A stretch of 5,306 bases of DNA from Bacteroides ovatus (GTDB lineage Bacteria > Bacteroidota > Bacteroidia > Bacteroidales > Bacteroidaceae). The notes beneath the pieces were generated by a model, which was not told the DNA's origin, did no database searches, and was given only the letters and a program-made list of their open reading frames with translations. Of this stretch, positions 1 to 5,306 are shown one piece after another. A program made the translations under genes and the position numbers. Within the stretch, counting starts at the first letter, position 1; each line of letters starts with the position of its first letter. Where the stretch lies: the NCBI GenBank assembly GCA_030844565.1, contig JAUUNK010000301.1:1-5306 (forward strand). Direction: 5' to 3'.

Positions 1-563
1 TGACTATTTCTTCTCCCATGGACGAGCATGAACTGAGGCGGCTGATGTATACCGCCCAATTGCCGGACAAAGGTCCGTTCGTTATTCGCTATCCCCGAGG
101 AAGAGGATCCCTGGTAGACTGGGAATGCCCGCTGGAAGAGATCCCAGTGGGCAAAGGAAGAAAGCTTAAGGAGGGACGGGACATTGCCGTCATCACCCTA
201 GGTCCCATTGGCAAAACAGCAGCACGCGCCATCGGACAGGCTGAGAAAGACGGAATATCCGTAGCACACTACGACCTACGTTTTCTCAAACCCCTTGATG
301 AAGAGCTGCTCGAAGAAGTGGGAAGCCATTTTAGCCGCATCCTCACCGTGGAAGACGGAGTTATCAAAGGAGGCATGGGCTGCGCCGTACTCGAATATAT
401 GTGCGACCACGGCTACACCCCGCTCATCAAGCGGATAGGCATACCAGACAAGTTCGTGGAACATGGCAGTGTGAAAGAACTTTACCACCTCTGCGGCATG
501 GACGAAGAAAGCATTTATTATACTATCAAGGGGTGCGTAAATCACCAACATCCCACCCATTAA
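1..563 (+). CDS. dxs: 1-deoxy-D-xylulose-5-phosphate synthase, C-terminal part (5' end outside window)
   Basis: DXS condenses pyruvate with glyceraldehyde 3-phosphate using thiamine diphosphate. It is the cytosolic first step of the MEP isoprenoid route and also feeds thiamine and pyridoxal synthesis. The reading frame is open from base 3, so the gene is cut by the window edge; about 186 codons remain, roughly the last 30% of a protein that is usually 620-650 residues. The visible part holds the end of the pyrimidine-binding domain (PMDEHELRRLMYTAQ, then FVIRYPRG) and the whole C-terminal transketolase-type domain. Family landmarks there are YDLRFLKPLDEELL, TVEDGVIKGGMG and GIPDKFVEHGS; the last two separate DXS from ordinary transketolases and pyruvate dehydrogenase E1 beta. 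The ATG at 18 is internal, not a start. The active-site residues of the N-terminal domain are not in view. It ends TAA, 22 bases before trkA, with no terminator between them. Confidence 0.95.
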   Translation, partial: TISSPMDEHELRRLMYTAQLPDKGPFVIRYPRGRGSLVDWECPLEEIPVGKGRKLKEGRDIAVITLGPIGKTAARAIGQAEKDGISVAHYDLRFLKPLDEELLEEVGSHFSRILTVEDGVIKGGMGCAVLEYMCDHGYTPLIKRIGIPDKFVEHGSVKELYHLCGMDEESIYYTIKGCVNHQHPTH

Positions 564-585
564 CCCTTTTATAGAAAGAAAAGAA

Positions 586-1926
586 GTGAAAATAATCATA
601 GCAGGTGCCGGAAACGTAGGCACACATCTGGCAAAATTGTTATCGCGCGAAAGACAGGATATCATCCTCATGGACGATGACGAAGAAAAGCTGAGCACCC
701 TTAGTTCCAACTTCGACCTGATGACAGTTACCGCTTCCCCTTCGTCCATCTCGGGACTAAAAGAAGTGGGTGTCAAAGAAGCCGACCTCTTTATAGCCGT
801 CACGCCGGACGAAAGCCGCAACATGACGGCTTGCATGCTTGCCTCTAACCTGGGAGCACAAAAGACCGTGGCCCGCATTGATAACTACGAATACCTCTTG
901 CCCAAGAACAAAGAATTTTTCCAGAAACTAGGAGTAGACTCTTTAATTTACCCGGAAATGCTGGCAGCTAAAGAAATCGTATCCTCCATGCGTATGAGCT
1001 GGGTGAGGCAGTGGTGGGAATTCTGCGGAGGAGCTCTTATTCTCATCGGTGCCAAGATGCGCGACAAAGCGGAAATACTCAACATCCCGCTCCACCAATT
1101 GGGAGGTCCTCAAATCCCTTATCACGTGGTAGCCATCAAACGGGGAACCGAAACCATCATCCCCCGGGGAGACGATACAATTAAGCTAAACGACATAGTT
1201 TACTTCACCACCACCCGGAAATACATCCCTTACATCCGAAAGATAGCCGGAAAAGAAGACTATTCCGATGTGAGAAACGTGATGATTATGGGAGGAAGCC
1301 GCATCGCCGTGCGTACAGCCCAGTATGTGCCGGACTATATGCAGGTGAAGATTGTGGACAATAACATCGCCCGCTGCAACCGCCTGACGGAATTACTGGA
1401 CGACCGTACAATGATTATCAATGGAGACGGTCGGGACATGGAGCTGTTACTGGAAGAAGGGCTTAAAAACACGGAAGCATTCGTAGCCCTGACTGGCAAT
1501 TCAGAAACCAACATCCTCGCTTGCCTTGCCGCCAAACGCATGGGTGTGAACAAGACCGTGGCGGAAGTGGAAAACATTGATTACATCGGCATGGCGGAAA
1601 GCCTCGATATCGGAACTGTCATCAACAAAAAGATGATTGCCGCCAGCCACATCTACCAGATGATGCTGGATGCAGACGTATCAAATGTGAAATGCCTCAC
1701 CTTTGCCAATGCCGACGTAGCGGAGTTTACCGTGAAAGCCGGTTCCAAAATCACTAAACACCTTATCAAAGACTTAGGGCTGCCCAAAGGAACCACCATC
1801 GGAGGAATGATACGCAACGGTGAAGGTATACTGGTGACCGGAGACACCTTGATACAGGCAGGTGATCACGTGGTAGTGTTCTGCCTTAGTATGATGATTA
1901 AAAAGATAGAAAAGTTTTTTAATTGA
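586..1926 (+). CDS. trkA: Trk system potassium uptake protein TrkA
   Basis: TrkA is the peripheral, cytoplasmic nucleotide-binding subunit that gates the TrkH potassium channel. The 446-residue product has the usual duplicated layout: RCK_N (about 1-125), RCK_C (about 135-225), RCK_N (about 230-350) and RCK_C (about 365-446). The first Rossmann fold has a perfect GAGNVG loop at 7-12 and acidic D30 at the end of strand 2, as expected for NAD(H) binding. The second has GGSRIA at 236-241 and D258; its second and third motif glycines are replaced by Ser and Ala, so ligand binding there may differ. The start is GTG at 586: it places the strand-loop motif at residue 3, where the family has it, and follows a purine-rich stretch (AGAAAGAAAAGAA). 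The gene lies 22 bases after dxs and 4 before trkH, its functional partner. Full length, no frame damage. Confidence 0.96.
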   Translation: MKIIIAGAGNVGTHLAKLLSRERQDIILMDDDEEKLSTLSSNFDLMTVTASPSSISGLKEVGVKEADLFIAVTPDESRNMTACMLASNLGAQKTVARIDNYEYLLPKNKEFFQKLGVDSLIYPEMLAAKEIVSSMRMSWVRQWWEFCGGALILIGAKMRDKAEILNIPLHQLGGPQIPYHVVAIKRGTETIIPRGDDTIKLNDIVYFTTTRKYIPYIRKIAGKEDYSDVRNVMIMGGSRIAVRTAQYVPDYMQVKIVDNNIARCNRLTELLDDRTMIINGDGRDMELLLEEGLKNTEAFVALTGNSETNILACLAAKRMGVNKTVAEVENIDYIGMAESLDIGTVINKKMIAASHIYQMMLDADVSNVKCLTFANADVAEFTVKAGSKITKHLIKDLGLPKGTTIGGMIRNGEGILVTGDTLIQAGDHVVVFCLSMMIKKIEKFFN

Positions 1927-1930
1927 AAAG

Positions 1931-3382
1931 ATGATAAACCTGAAGCTGATTTACCGCATTCTCGGTTTCCTGTTGCTGATAGAGACCGTCATGCTACTGT
2001 GCTGCGGTGGAGTATCCCTTTTTTATAAGGAGAACGACTTGCAAAGCTTTCTTCTTTCTTCAGCTATCACCGCCTGCGTGGGGCTTGCCTTGGTGGTGGT
2101 AGGAAGAGGGGCGGAAAAACAACTGAACCGACGCGACGGCTACGTGATAGTCAGCCTGGCATGGGTTTCTTTTTCTCTTTTCGGCATGTTACCTTTCTAC
2201 ATCAGCGGTTATATTCCTACCGTCACCAATGCTTTCTTTGAAACAATGTCCGGTTTTAGCAGCACGGGAGCCACCATTTTGGATGATATTGAAGCCTTAC
2301 CACATGGTCTGCTCTTCTGGCGTGCCATGACGCAATGGATAGGCGGACTGGGAATCGTGTTCTTTACCATCGCCGTGCTCCCTATCTTCGGTATGGGCGG
2401 CATTCAGGTGTTCGCAGCCGAAGCAAGTGGCCCCACCCACGACAAAGTGCACCCGCGTATCGGCGTAACAGCCAAATGGATATGGAGCATTTACATCACC
2501 CTGACCGCTACGCTCATCATCCTATTGATGTTGGGAGGAATGAACCTTTTTGACAGCGTTTGTCATGCTTTCACCACCACCAGCACAGGAGGTTTCTCCA
2601 CCAAACAGGATAGCATCGCTTTCTACCATTCGCCTTATATAGAATATGTACTCTCAGTGTTCATGTTCCTTTCGGGCATCAACTTCACTCTATTGTTGCT
2701 TGCCATGAACGGAAAATTCAAGAAGTTTATCCACGATGGCGAACTAAAGTTTTATTTCCTTTCGGTGGTATTCTTCACCGTCTTCATTGCCACGGGGCTC
2801 TACCGGACTACTCCGATGAGTGCAGAAGAAGCTTTCAGGAAGTCCCTGTTCCAGGTTACTTCCCTCCACACTTCCACGGGATTTGCCACTGCCGACTACA
2901 TGACATGGGCGCCTATCCTTTGGGGATGCCTCACCATTATCATGCTAATGGGAGCCTGTGCGGGCAGCACCACGGGTGGCATCAAATGTATCCGAATGGT
3001 TATTCTGCACAAAGTATCTCGTAACGAGTTCAAACATATCCTTCATCCTAACGCCGTGCTTCCGGTACGGGTCAACAAACAAGTGATTTCTCCTTCTATC
3101 CAGTCTACCGTACTTGCCTTCACCTTTCTTTATGCAGTGCTCATCATCGTAAGTACGTTGTTGCTGATGGGGCTGGGAATGGGCTATCTGGAATCTTTGG
3201 GAACAGTTATTTCGAGCATAGGCAACATGGGACCCGGACTGGGACAATGCGGACCGGCCTACTCTTGGAACGCCTTGCCGGATGCTGCCAAGTGGATATT
3301 GGCCTTCCTGATGCTGCTGGGGCGACTGGAACTTTTCACTGTTTTACTACTTTTCCGTTCCGATTTCTGGAAGAAAAACTAA
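1931..3382 (+). CDS. trkH: Trk/Ktr-type potassium uptake channel subunit TrkH
   Basis: This is the inner-membrane, K+-conducting subunit of the Trk system. It has 483 residues, the normal TrkH length, with about ten strongly hydrophobic stretches (for example about 6-27, 37-58, 70-92, 181-205, 236-260, 393-418, 455-478). All four pore-loop filter regions are present: STGAT (111-115), STGGFS (218-223), STGFA (315-319) and GNMGPGLG (431-438). Other family marks are QWIGGLGIVFF near residue 137, GSTTGGIK (345-352), whose basic residue ends the third-repeat gate region, and LLGRLE close to the C-terminus. The ATG at 1931 is four bases after the trkA stop; the purine stretch GAAAAG at the end of trkA serves as a weak ribosome binding site. 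Immediate linkage to trkA supports a working TrkAH complex. It is distinguished from KtrB by its length and its two additional N-terminal membrane segments. Confidence 0.96.
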   Translation: MINLKLIYRILGFLLLIETVMLLCCGGVSLFYKENDLQSFLLSSAITACVGLALVVVGRGAEKQLNRRDGYVIVSLAWVSFSLFGMLPFYISGYIPTVTNAFFETMSGFSSTGATILDDIEALPHGLLFWRAMTQWIGGLGIVFFTIAVLPIFGMGGIQVFAAEASGPTHDKVHPRIGVTAKWIWSIYITLTATLIILLMLGGMNLFDSVCHAFTTTSTGGFSTKQDSIAFYHSPYIEYVLSVFMFLSGINFTLLLLAMNGKFKKFIHDGELKFYFLSVVFFTVFIATGLYRTTPMSAEEAFRKSLFQVTSLHTSTGFATADYMTWAPILWGCLTIIMLMGACAGSTTGGIKCIRMVILHKVSRNEFKHILHPNAVLPVRVNKQVISPSIQSTVLAFTFLYAVLIIVSTLLLMGLGMGYLESLGTVISSIGNMGPGLGQCGPAYSWNALPDAAKWILAFLMLLGRLELFTVLLLFRSDFWKKN

Positions 3383-3404
3383 GGTAGTTTGAGAGTGGAG
3401 TGCT

Positions 3405-3420
3405 AAAAAATCCTTTTTTG
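3405..3420 (+). terminator. Weak A/T hairpin with T-run after trkH
   Basis: Six A residues (3405-3410), a three-base TCC loop and six T residues (3414-3419) lie 22 bases after the trkH stop. The stem could pair and ends in a T-run, as a simple terminator would, but it contains only A-T pairs apart from a possible extra T-G pair. It may end the dxs-trkA-trkH transcript only partially. No better terminator is visible before the next promoter. Confidence 0.25.
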
Positions 3421-3430
3421 TCAGCCCGGG

Positions 3431-3464
3431 TTTGCAAATAGAACTAATATTAGTCCTATATTTG
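3431..3464 (+). promoter_or_regulatory. Bacteroidetes-type promoter (-33 TTTG / -7 TATATTTG)
   Basis: TATATTTG at 3457-3464 matches the Bacteroides -7 consensus TAnnTTTG exactly. A TTTG at 3431-3434 can act as the -33 box. The spacer is 22 bases, one longer than the usual 19-21. Transcription would begin around 3470, giving a very short leader before the ATG at 3484, with AAGGG (3472-3476) as a possible ribosome binding site. It would drive the small exported-protein gene and, if transcription reads on, the nuo genes. Confidence 0.6.
3443..3454. promoter_or_regulatory. Perfect 12-base palindrome in promoter spacer, possible operator
   Basis: ACTAATATTAGT is a perfect inverted repeat lying wholly between the proposed -33 and -7 boxes. 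A dimeric repressor bound here would block RNA polymerase. No regulator gene is in the window, and I do not recognise the site as that of a known family. A 12-base AT-rich palindrome can also arise by chance. Confidence 0.3.
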
Positions 3465-3483
3465 CAGCCGCTAAGGGTAAAAC

Positions 3484-3861
3484 ATGAAACAAAGCTTCAA
3501 ATATGGTCTTTTATTATTGCTTCTTTTGCTGCTCCATTCGTGGGTAATGAATGGAGACGGGGAAGCTACAGCCTCTTTCAGTATCTCCCACCCTAACTGC
3601 TGTATCTCTCAAGACCGTCCTTTGCATCGCGCCATCAACAGGCTCTATCATTTTTATTCTACCCTGCAATTTTGCGATCTCTCTCATGCAGACTTATCCT
3701 CGAATGGTCCCACCGAGAAAGGTTTTCTGACGGCAGGAGGTTATCCAGGCGAATACAAACATAACTATATCCCCGGGGAAATTTCTTTCCCCCTCCCCAG
3801 GTATCATAATCCCCACCCCATTACCTATTATATATATGGGTTGAGGAAGATAGTCATTTAA
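3484..3861 (+). CDS. Hypothetical exported protein (125 aa), unknown family
   Basis: I do not recognise this gene. The N-terminus is a clear Sec signal peptide: Lys2 and Lys6, then nine consecutive Leu (9-17), then a polar stretch with a signal peptidase I-like ATA site at 28-30. No Cys sits in lipoprotein position, so the product is probably periplasmic or secreted. The mature part, about 95 residues, has no membrane segment. It carries a Cys pair (39-40) and Cys64, which could form a disulfide, and its C-terminal third is rich in Pro, Tyr, Gly and His (GGYPGEY, LPRYHNPHP), which looks poorly structured. The start fits a Bacteroidetes promoter 20 bases upstream and AAGGG at 3472. It stands between trkH and nuoA, on the same strand as both. 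Having a promoter and a signal peptide favours a real gene, but no known domain supports it. It could be a lineage-specific protein or a translated leader of the nuo operon. Confidence 0.6.
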   Translation: MKQSFKYGLLLLLLLLLHSWVMNGDGEATASFSISHPNCCISQDRPLHRAINRLYHFYSTLQFCDLSHADLSSNGPTEKGFLTAGGYPGEYKHNYIPGEISFPLPRYHNPHPITYYIYGLRKIVI

Positions 3862-3889
3862 AGAGTAGTACAACTCTCTCTTTTAATCG

Positions 3890-3900
3890 TCTATTATTCA
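3890..3900 (+). repeat. 11-base direct repeat, copy 1
   Basis: TCTATTATTCA occurs here and again exactly at 3946-3956, 56 bases later. The two copies flank the long stem-loop at 3903-3938 closely on both sides. The identity is seen directly. Whether the copies are binding sites, the scar of a small insertion or chance in AT-rich DNA is not known. Confidence 0.55.
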
Positions 3901-3902
3901 CA

Positions 3903-3938
3903 CAATTGGTTTTCCTCCGGAGGGCGGAGAACGAATTG
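3903..3938 (+). terminator. Long stem-loop before nuoA, possible terminator or attenuator
   Basis: Bases 3903-3918 pair with 3923-3938: five pairs, a G-G mismatch, seven pairs (one T-G wobble), a T-C mismatch, then two G-C pairs closing a GGAG loop. That makes 14 pairs in all. The 3' flank (CTTATTTTCTATTATT) is T-rich, as after an intrinsic terminator, though the T-run is interrupted. It lies 42 bases after the exported-protein gene and 40 before nuoA. It could end that gene's transcript, or act as an attenuator if the nuo genes are read from the promoter at 3431-3464. The upper part also contains a perfect 10-base palindrome, CCTCCGGAGG. Confidence 0.45.
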
Positions 3939-3945
3939 CTTATTT

Positions 3946-3956
3946 TCTATTATTCA
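3946..3956 (+). repeat. 11-base direct repeat, copy 2
   Basis: This is the exact second copy of TCTATTATTCA. It begins eight bases after the stem-loop, and its last five bases also form part of one arm of the small hairpin at 3952-3977. Confidence 0.55.
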
Positions 3957-3977
3957 ATCTAAAAACAGCTATTGAAT
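3952..3977 (+). promoter_or_regulatory. Small hairpin adjoining the nuoA start codon
   Basis: ATTCAAT (3952-3958) is exactly complementary to ATTGAAT (3971-3977), with an A-rich 12-base loop. The 3' arm ends one base before the nuoA ATG. No Shine-Dalgarno motif precedes nuoA, so this A-rich loop and arm are the ribosome landing region. Seven mostly A-T pairs give modest stability, so a regulatory role is only possible. Confidence 0.3.
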
Positions 3978-3978
3978 T

Positions 3979-4329
3979 ATGAATTTTACTTTTTTAGTTG
4001 TTGTTTTGCTAACGGCAATCGCTTTTGTTGGAGTGGTGATAGCCCTTTCACGAGCCATCTCTCCCCGTTCATACAACGCGCAGAAATTCGAAGCATACGA
4101 GTGCGGTATACCGACACGAGGTAAGTCGTGGATGCAGTTCCGGGTGGGTTACTACCTGTTCGCCATCCTATTCCTGATGTTCGATGTAGAAACGGTATTC
4201 CTGTTTCCCTGGGCGGTAATTGTACGCGACTTGGGACCACAAGGGCTGTTCAGCATTCTTTTCTTTTTTATAGTGTTGGTTCTGGGCCTTGCTTATGCCT
4301 GGAGGAAAGGAGCTTTAGTATGGAAGTAA
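3979..4329 (+). CDS. nuoA: Complex I (NADH-quinone oxidoreductase) subunit A
   Basis: NuoA is the small membrane subunit (ND3 homologue) of respiratory complex I, placed where the membrane and peripheral arms meet near the quinone site. The 116-residue product has three membrane helices (about 4-26, 56-78, 86-108), as the family does. The loop after helix 1 has the conserved YECG (40-43), with the Cys corresponding to the mobile ND3 loop Cys. Helix 2 carries FDVETVFLFPW (68-78), with acidic D69 and E71 that are conserved and important in other complex I enzymes. The ATG at 3979 places helix 1 directly at the N-terminus, as usual; it has no clear ribosome binding site, in contrast to nuoB. It overlaps nuoB by 10 bases. 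It is the first gene of the nuo block, and no separate Bacteroidetes-type promoter is evident in the 117 bases upstream. Confidence 0.96.
   Translation: MNFTFLVVVLLTAIAFVGVVIALSRAISPRSYNAQKFEAYECGIPTRGKSWMQFRVGYYLFAILFLMFDVETVFLFPWAVIVRDLGPQGLFSILFFFIVLVLGLAYAWRKGALVWK
4301..4312 (+). promoter_or_regulatory. Strong ribosome binding site of nuoB, inside nuoA
   Basis: GGAGGAAAGGAG lies within the nuoA coding sequence and ends seven bases before the ATG at 4320. It fixes that ATG as the nuoB start, against the in-frame upstream ATG at 4128. Such a strong Shine-Dalgarno match stands out from the weak sites of the other genes here. Confidence 0.7.
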
Positions 4330-4916
4330 CCAAGAAACCCAAAATAAAATCTATCCCTTATGAGGATTTCACCGATAACGAATCGTTGGAGAAACTGGTC
4401 AAAGAACTCAATGCTGGCGGAGCAAACGTCTTCGTGGGAGCATTGGACGACCTTGTCAACTGGGGACGTAGCAACTCGCTGTGGCCACTCACGTTTGCAA
4501 CCAGCTGCTGCGGTATCGAGTTCATGGCACTCGGCGCCGCCCGCTATGACATGGCACGCTTCGGTTTCGAAGTAGCCCGTGCCAGCCCGCGCCAAGCAGA
4601 CATGATTATGGTGTGCGGAACCATTACAAACAAAATGGCTCCAGTGCTCAAACGCCTGTATGACCAAATGCCCGACCCAAAATATGTGATTGCTGTAGGA
4701 GGATGCGCAGTGAGTGGTGGACCTTTCAAGAAGTCTTACCATGTAGTGAACGGAGTGGACAAAATACTTCCCGTAGACGTGTACATCCCCGGTTGCCCGC
4801 CCCGCCCCGAAGCATTTTATTACGGCATGATGCAACTGCAACGCAAAGTGAAAATAGAGAAATTCTTCGGTGGAGTGAACCGAAAAGAGAAAAAGGAAGA
4901 TAGCTCCACCAAATGA
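4320..4916 (+). CDS. nuoB: Complex I subunit B (N2 iron-sulfur subunit)
   Basis: NuoB (PSST/Nqo6 homologue) carries the [4Fe-4S] cluster N2, which passes electrons to quinone at the foot of the peripheral arm. The 198-residue product is within the usual size range. All four cluster ligands are visible: the adjacent pair C63-C64 in SCCGIEFM, C129 in VGGCAVSGGPF and C159 in PGCPPRPEAFYYG. Other conserved runs are GFEVARASPRQADMI and CGTITNKMAPVL, typical of NuoB; hydrogenase small subunits lack this combination. The frame stays open upstream to an ATG at 4128, but that extension runs through nuoA in another frame. The start at 4320 has a strong ribosome binding site and gives the normal N-terminus. 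The C-terminus is a short lysine- and glutamate-rich tail. It overlaps nuoA by 10 bases and nuoC by 4, if the first nuoC ATG is used. Confidence 0.97.
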   Translation: MEVTKKPKIKSIPYEDFTDNESLEKLVKELNAGGANVFVGALDDLVNWGRSNSLWPLTFATSCCGIEFMALGAARYDMARFGFEVARASPRQADMIMVCGTITNKMAPVLKRLYDQMPDPKYVIAVGGCAVSGGPFKKSYHVVNGVDKILPVDVYIPGCPPRPEAFYYGMMQLQRKVKIEKFFGGVNRKEKKEDSSTK

Positions 4917-5306
4917 CAGATAAGAAAGTATATATGGAAAATAGAAAGAACGAGGTTTTTATTGCCCCTGCCTCCCTATACGATGAGATGCTACGTTTGA
5001 AAAATGAGAAAGGGATGGACTTCCTGGAAAGCCTTACAGGCATGGACTGGGGGTTACCCGACGAAAAAGATACACAGGAAACGTGCCGGGGCCTGGGCGT
5101 AGTCTATCATCTCGAATCCTCTTCGACTGGCGAACAGCTCACCGTCAGAACTGCATCCCTGAACCGGGAAAGCCCGGAAATACCATCAGTTAGCAGTATC
5201 TGGAAGATAGCAGATTTCTACGAACGAGAAGTATACGACTACTTCGGTATTCTCTTTGTCGGACATCCGGATATGCGTCGCCTCTATCTGCGCAACGACT
5301 GGGTGG
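4913..5306 (+). CDS. nuoC: Complex I subunit C (30 kDa), N-terminal part; possibly fused NuoCD (3' end outside window)
   Basis: NuoC (30 kDa/Nqo5 homologue) is a cofactor-free structural subunit of the complex I peripheral arm beside NuoB and NuoD. The 131 codons in view match the 30 kDa domain, ending in its signature ADFYEREVYDYFGILFVGHPDM (99-120, with EREVYDYFG at 104-112), followed by RRLYLRNDW. The frame is still open at the window edge, soon after where a stand-alone NuoC would end. Members of the Bacteroidetes commonly fuse this domain to the 49 kDa NuoD, so nuoCD is likely but cannot be confirmed here. Two in-frame starts are possible: ATG at 4913, overlapping the nuoB stop as ATGA, and ATG at 4934 after AAGAAAG. 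I chose 4913 for the coupled overlap; the extra seven residues are not diagnostic. Confidence 0.93.
   Translation, partial: MTDKKVYMENRKNEVFIAPASLYDEMLRLKNEKGMDFLESLTGMDWGLPDEKDTQETCRGLGVVYHLESSSTGEQLTVRTASLNRESPEIPSVSSIWKIADFYEREVYDYFGILFVGHPDMRRLYLRNDWV

Noticed and set aside
276..878. 200-codon open frame on the - strand across the dxs-trkA junction
   Set aside because: It lies opposite two well-supported genes and its product shows no known motif. It is explained as a shadow of + strand coding.
2945..3247. 100-codon open frame on the - strand opposite trkH
   Set aside because: It is antisense to conserved TrkH pore-loop sequence and has no recognisable domain or upstream signal.
3484..3861. 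Lipoprotein reading of the small exported protein
   Set aside because: The first cysteines (39-40) are about 20 residues past the hydrophobic core and lack a lipobox, so signal peptidase I cleavage near residue 30 fits better.
3862..3877. Near-palindrome AGAGTAGTACAACTCT just after the exported-protein stop
   Set aside because: Only five outer pairs form around a six-base loop, with an A-A mismatch inside. There is a short T-run only after another CTC, so it is too weak to call a terminator when the larger stem-loop follows.
3936..3962. Eight-codon TTG-started leader peptide (LLIFYYSI, then TAA) after GGCGGAG in the gap before nuoA
   Set aside because: It has a rare start codon, the would-be ribosome site is buried in the stem-loop, and there is no run of a single amino acid to suggest classical attenuation. 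It is too short to separate from chance.
4128..4319. 64-codon N-terminal extension of nuoB from an upstream ATG
   Set aside because: It overlaps the conserved second half of nuoA in another frame, and its residues do not resemble NuoB. The strong ribosome binding site at 4301-4312 points to the ATG at 4320.
4293..4841. 182-codon open frame on the - strand opposite nuoB
   Set aside because: It is wholly opposite nuoB, whose cluster ligands and conserved runs are beyond doubt. The minus-strand product is Cys/His-rich only because it mirrors nuoB codons.

Overview
The window looks like a chromosomal housekeeping segment from a member of the Bacteroidales, most likely Bacteroides or a close relative. 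The grounds are the protein sequences themselves, moderate GC content, mostly weak purine-rich ribosome binding sites, and one promoter of the Bacteroidetes type (TTTG ... TAnnTTTG) rather than an E. coli-type -35/-10 pair. All convincing genes lie on the + strand. I see no tRNA, rRNA, CRISPR array, insertion sequence or phage gene.

Region 1 (1-3382) is a tight run of three genes. The 3' end of dxs (1-deoxy-D-xylulose-5-phosphate synthase, first step of the MEP isoprenoid pathway) enters from the left edge. After 22 bases comes trkA, the cytoplasmic NAD-binding regulator of Trk potassium uptake, with a GTG start. After 4 more bases comes trkH, the membrane potassium channel subunit. TrkA and TrkH form one uptake complex. 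The spacing suggests cotranscription with dxs.

Region 2 (3383-3978) separates the two gene blocks. It holds a weak A/T hairpin after trkH, a Bacteroidetes-type promoter with a perfect 12-base palindrome in its spacer, and a 125-codon gene for an exported protein that I do not recognise. A 117-base gap before nuoA follows. This gap contains a long stem-loop with a T-rich 3' flank, flanked by two exact copies of an 11-base direct repeat, and then a small AT-rich hairpin against the nuoA start codon.

Region 3 (3979-5306) is the start of a respiratory complex I (NADH:quinone oxidoreductase-type) operon: nuoA, nuoB, and the first 131 codons of nuoC, which may be the front half of a fused nuoCD. 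Adjacent genes overlap by 10 and 4 bases, so translational coupling is likely. NuoA is a membrane subunit, NuoB carries the terminal N2 iron-sulfur cluster near the quinone site, and NuoC is part of the peripheral arm.

No new multi-gene system is visible. The parts most worth a second look are the unknown exported protein and the structured, repeat-flanked gap before nuoA, which together may form a leader region for the nuo operon.
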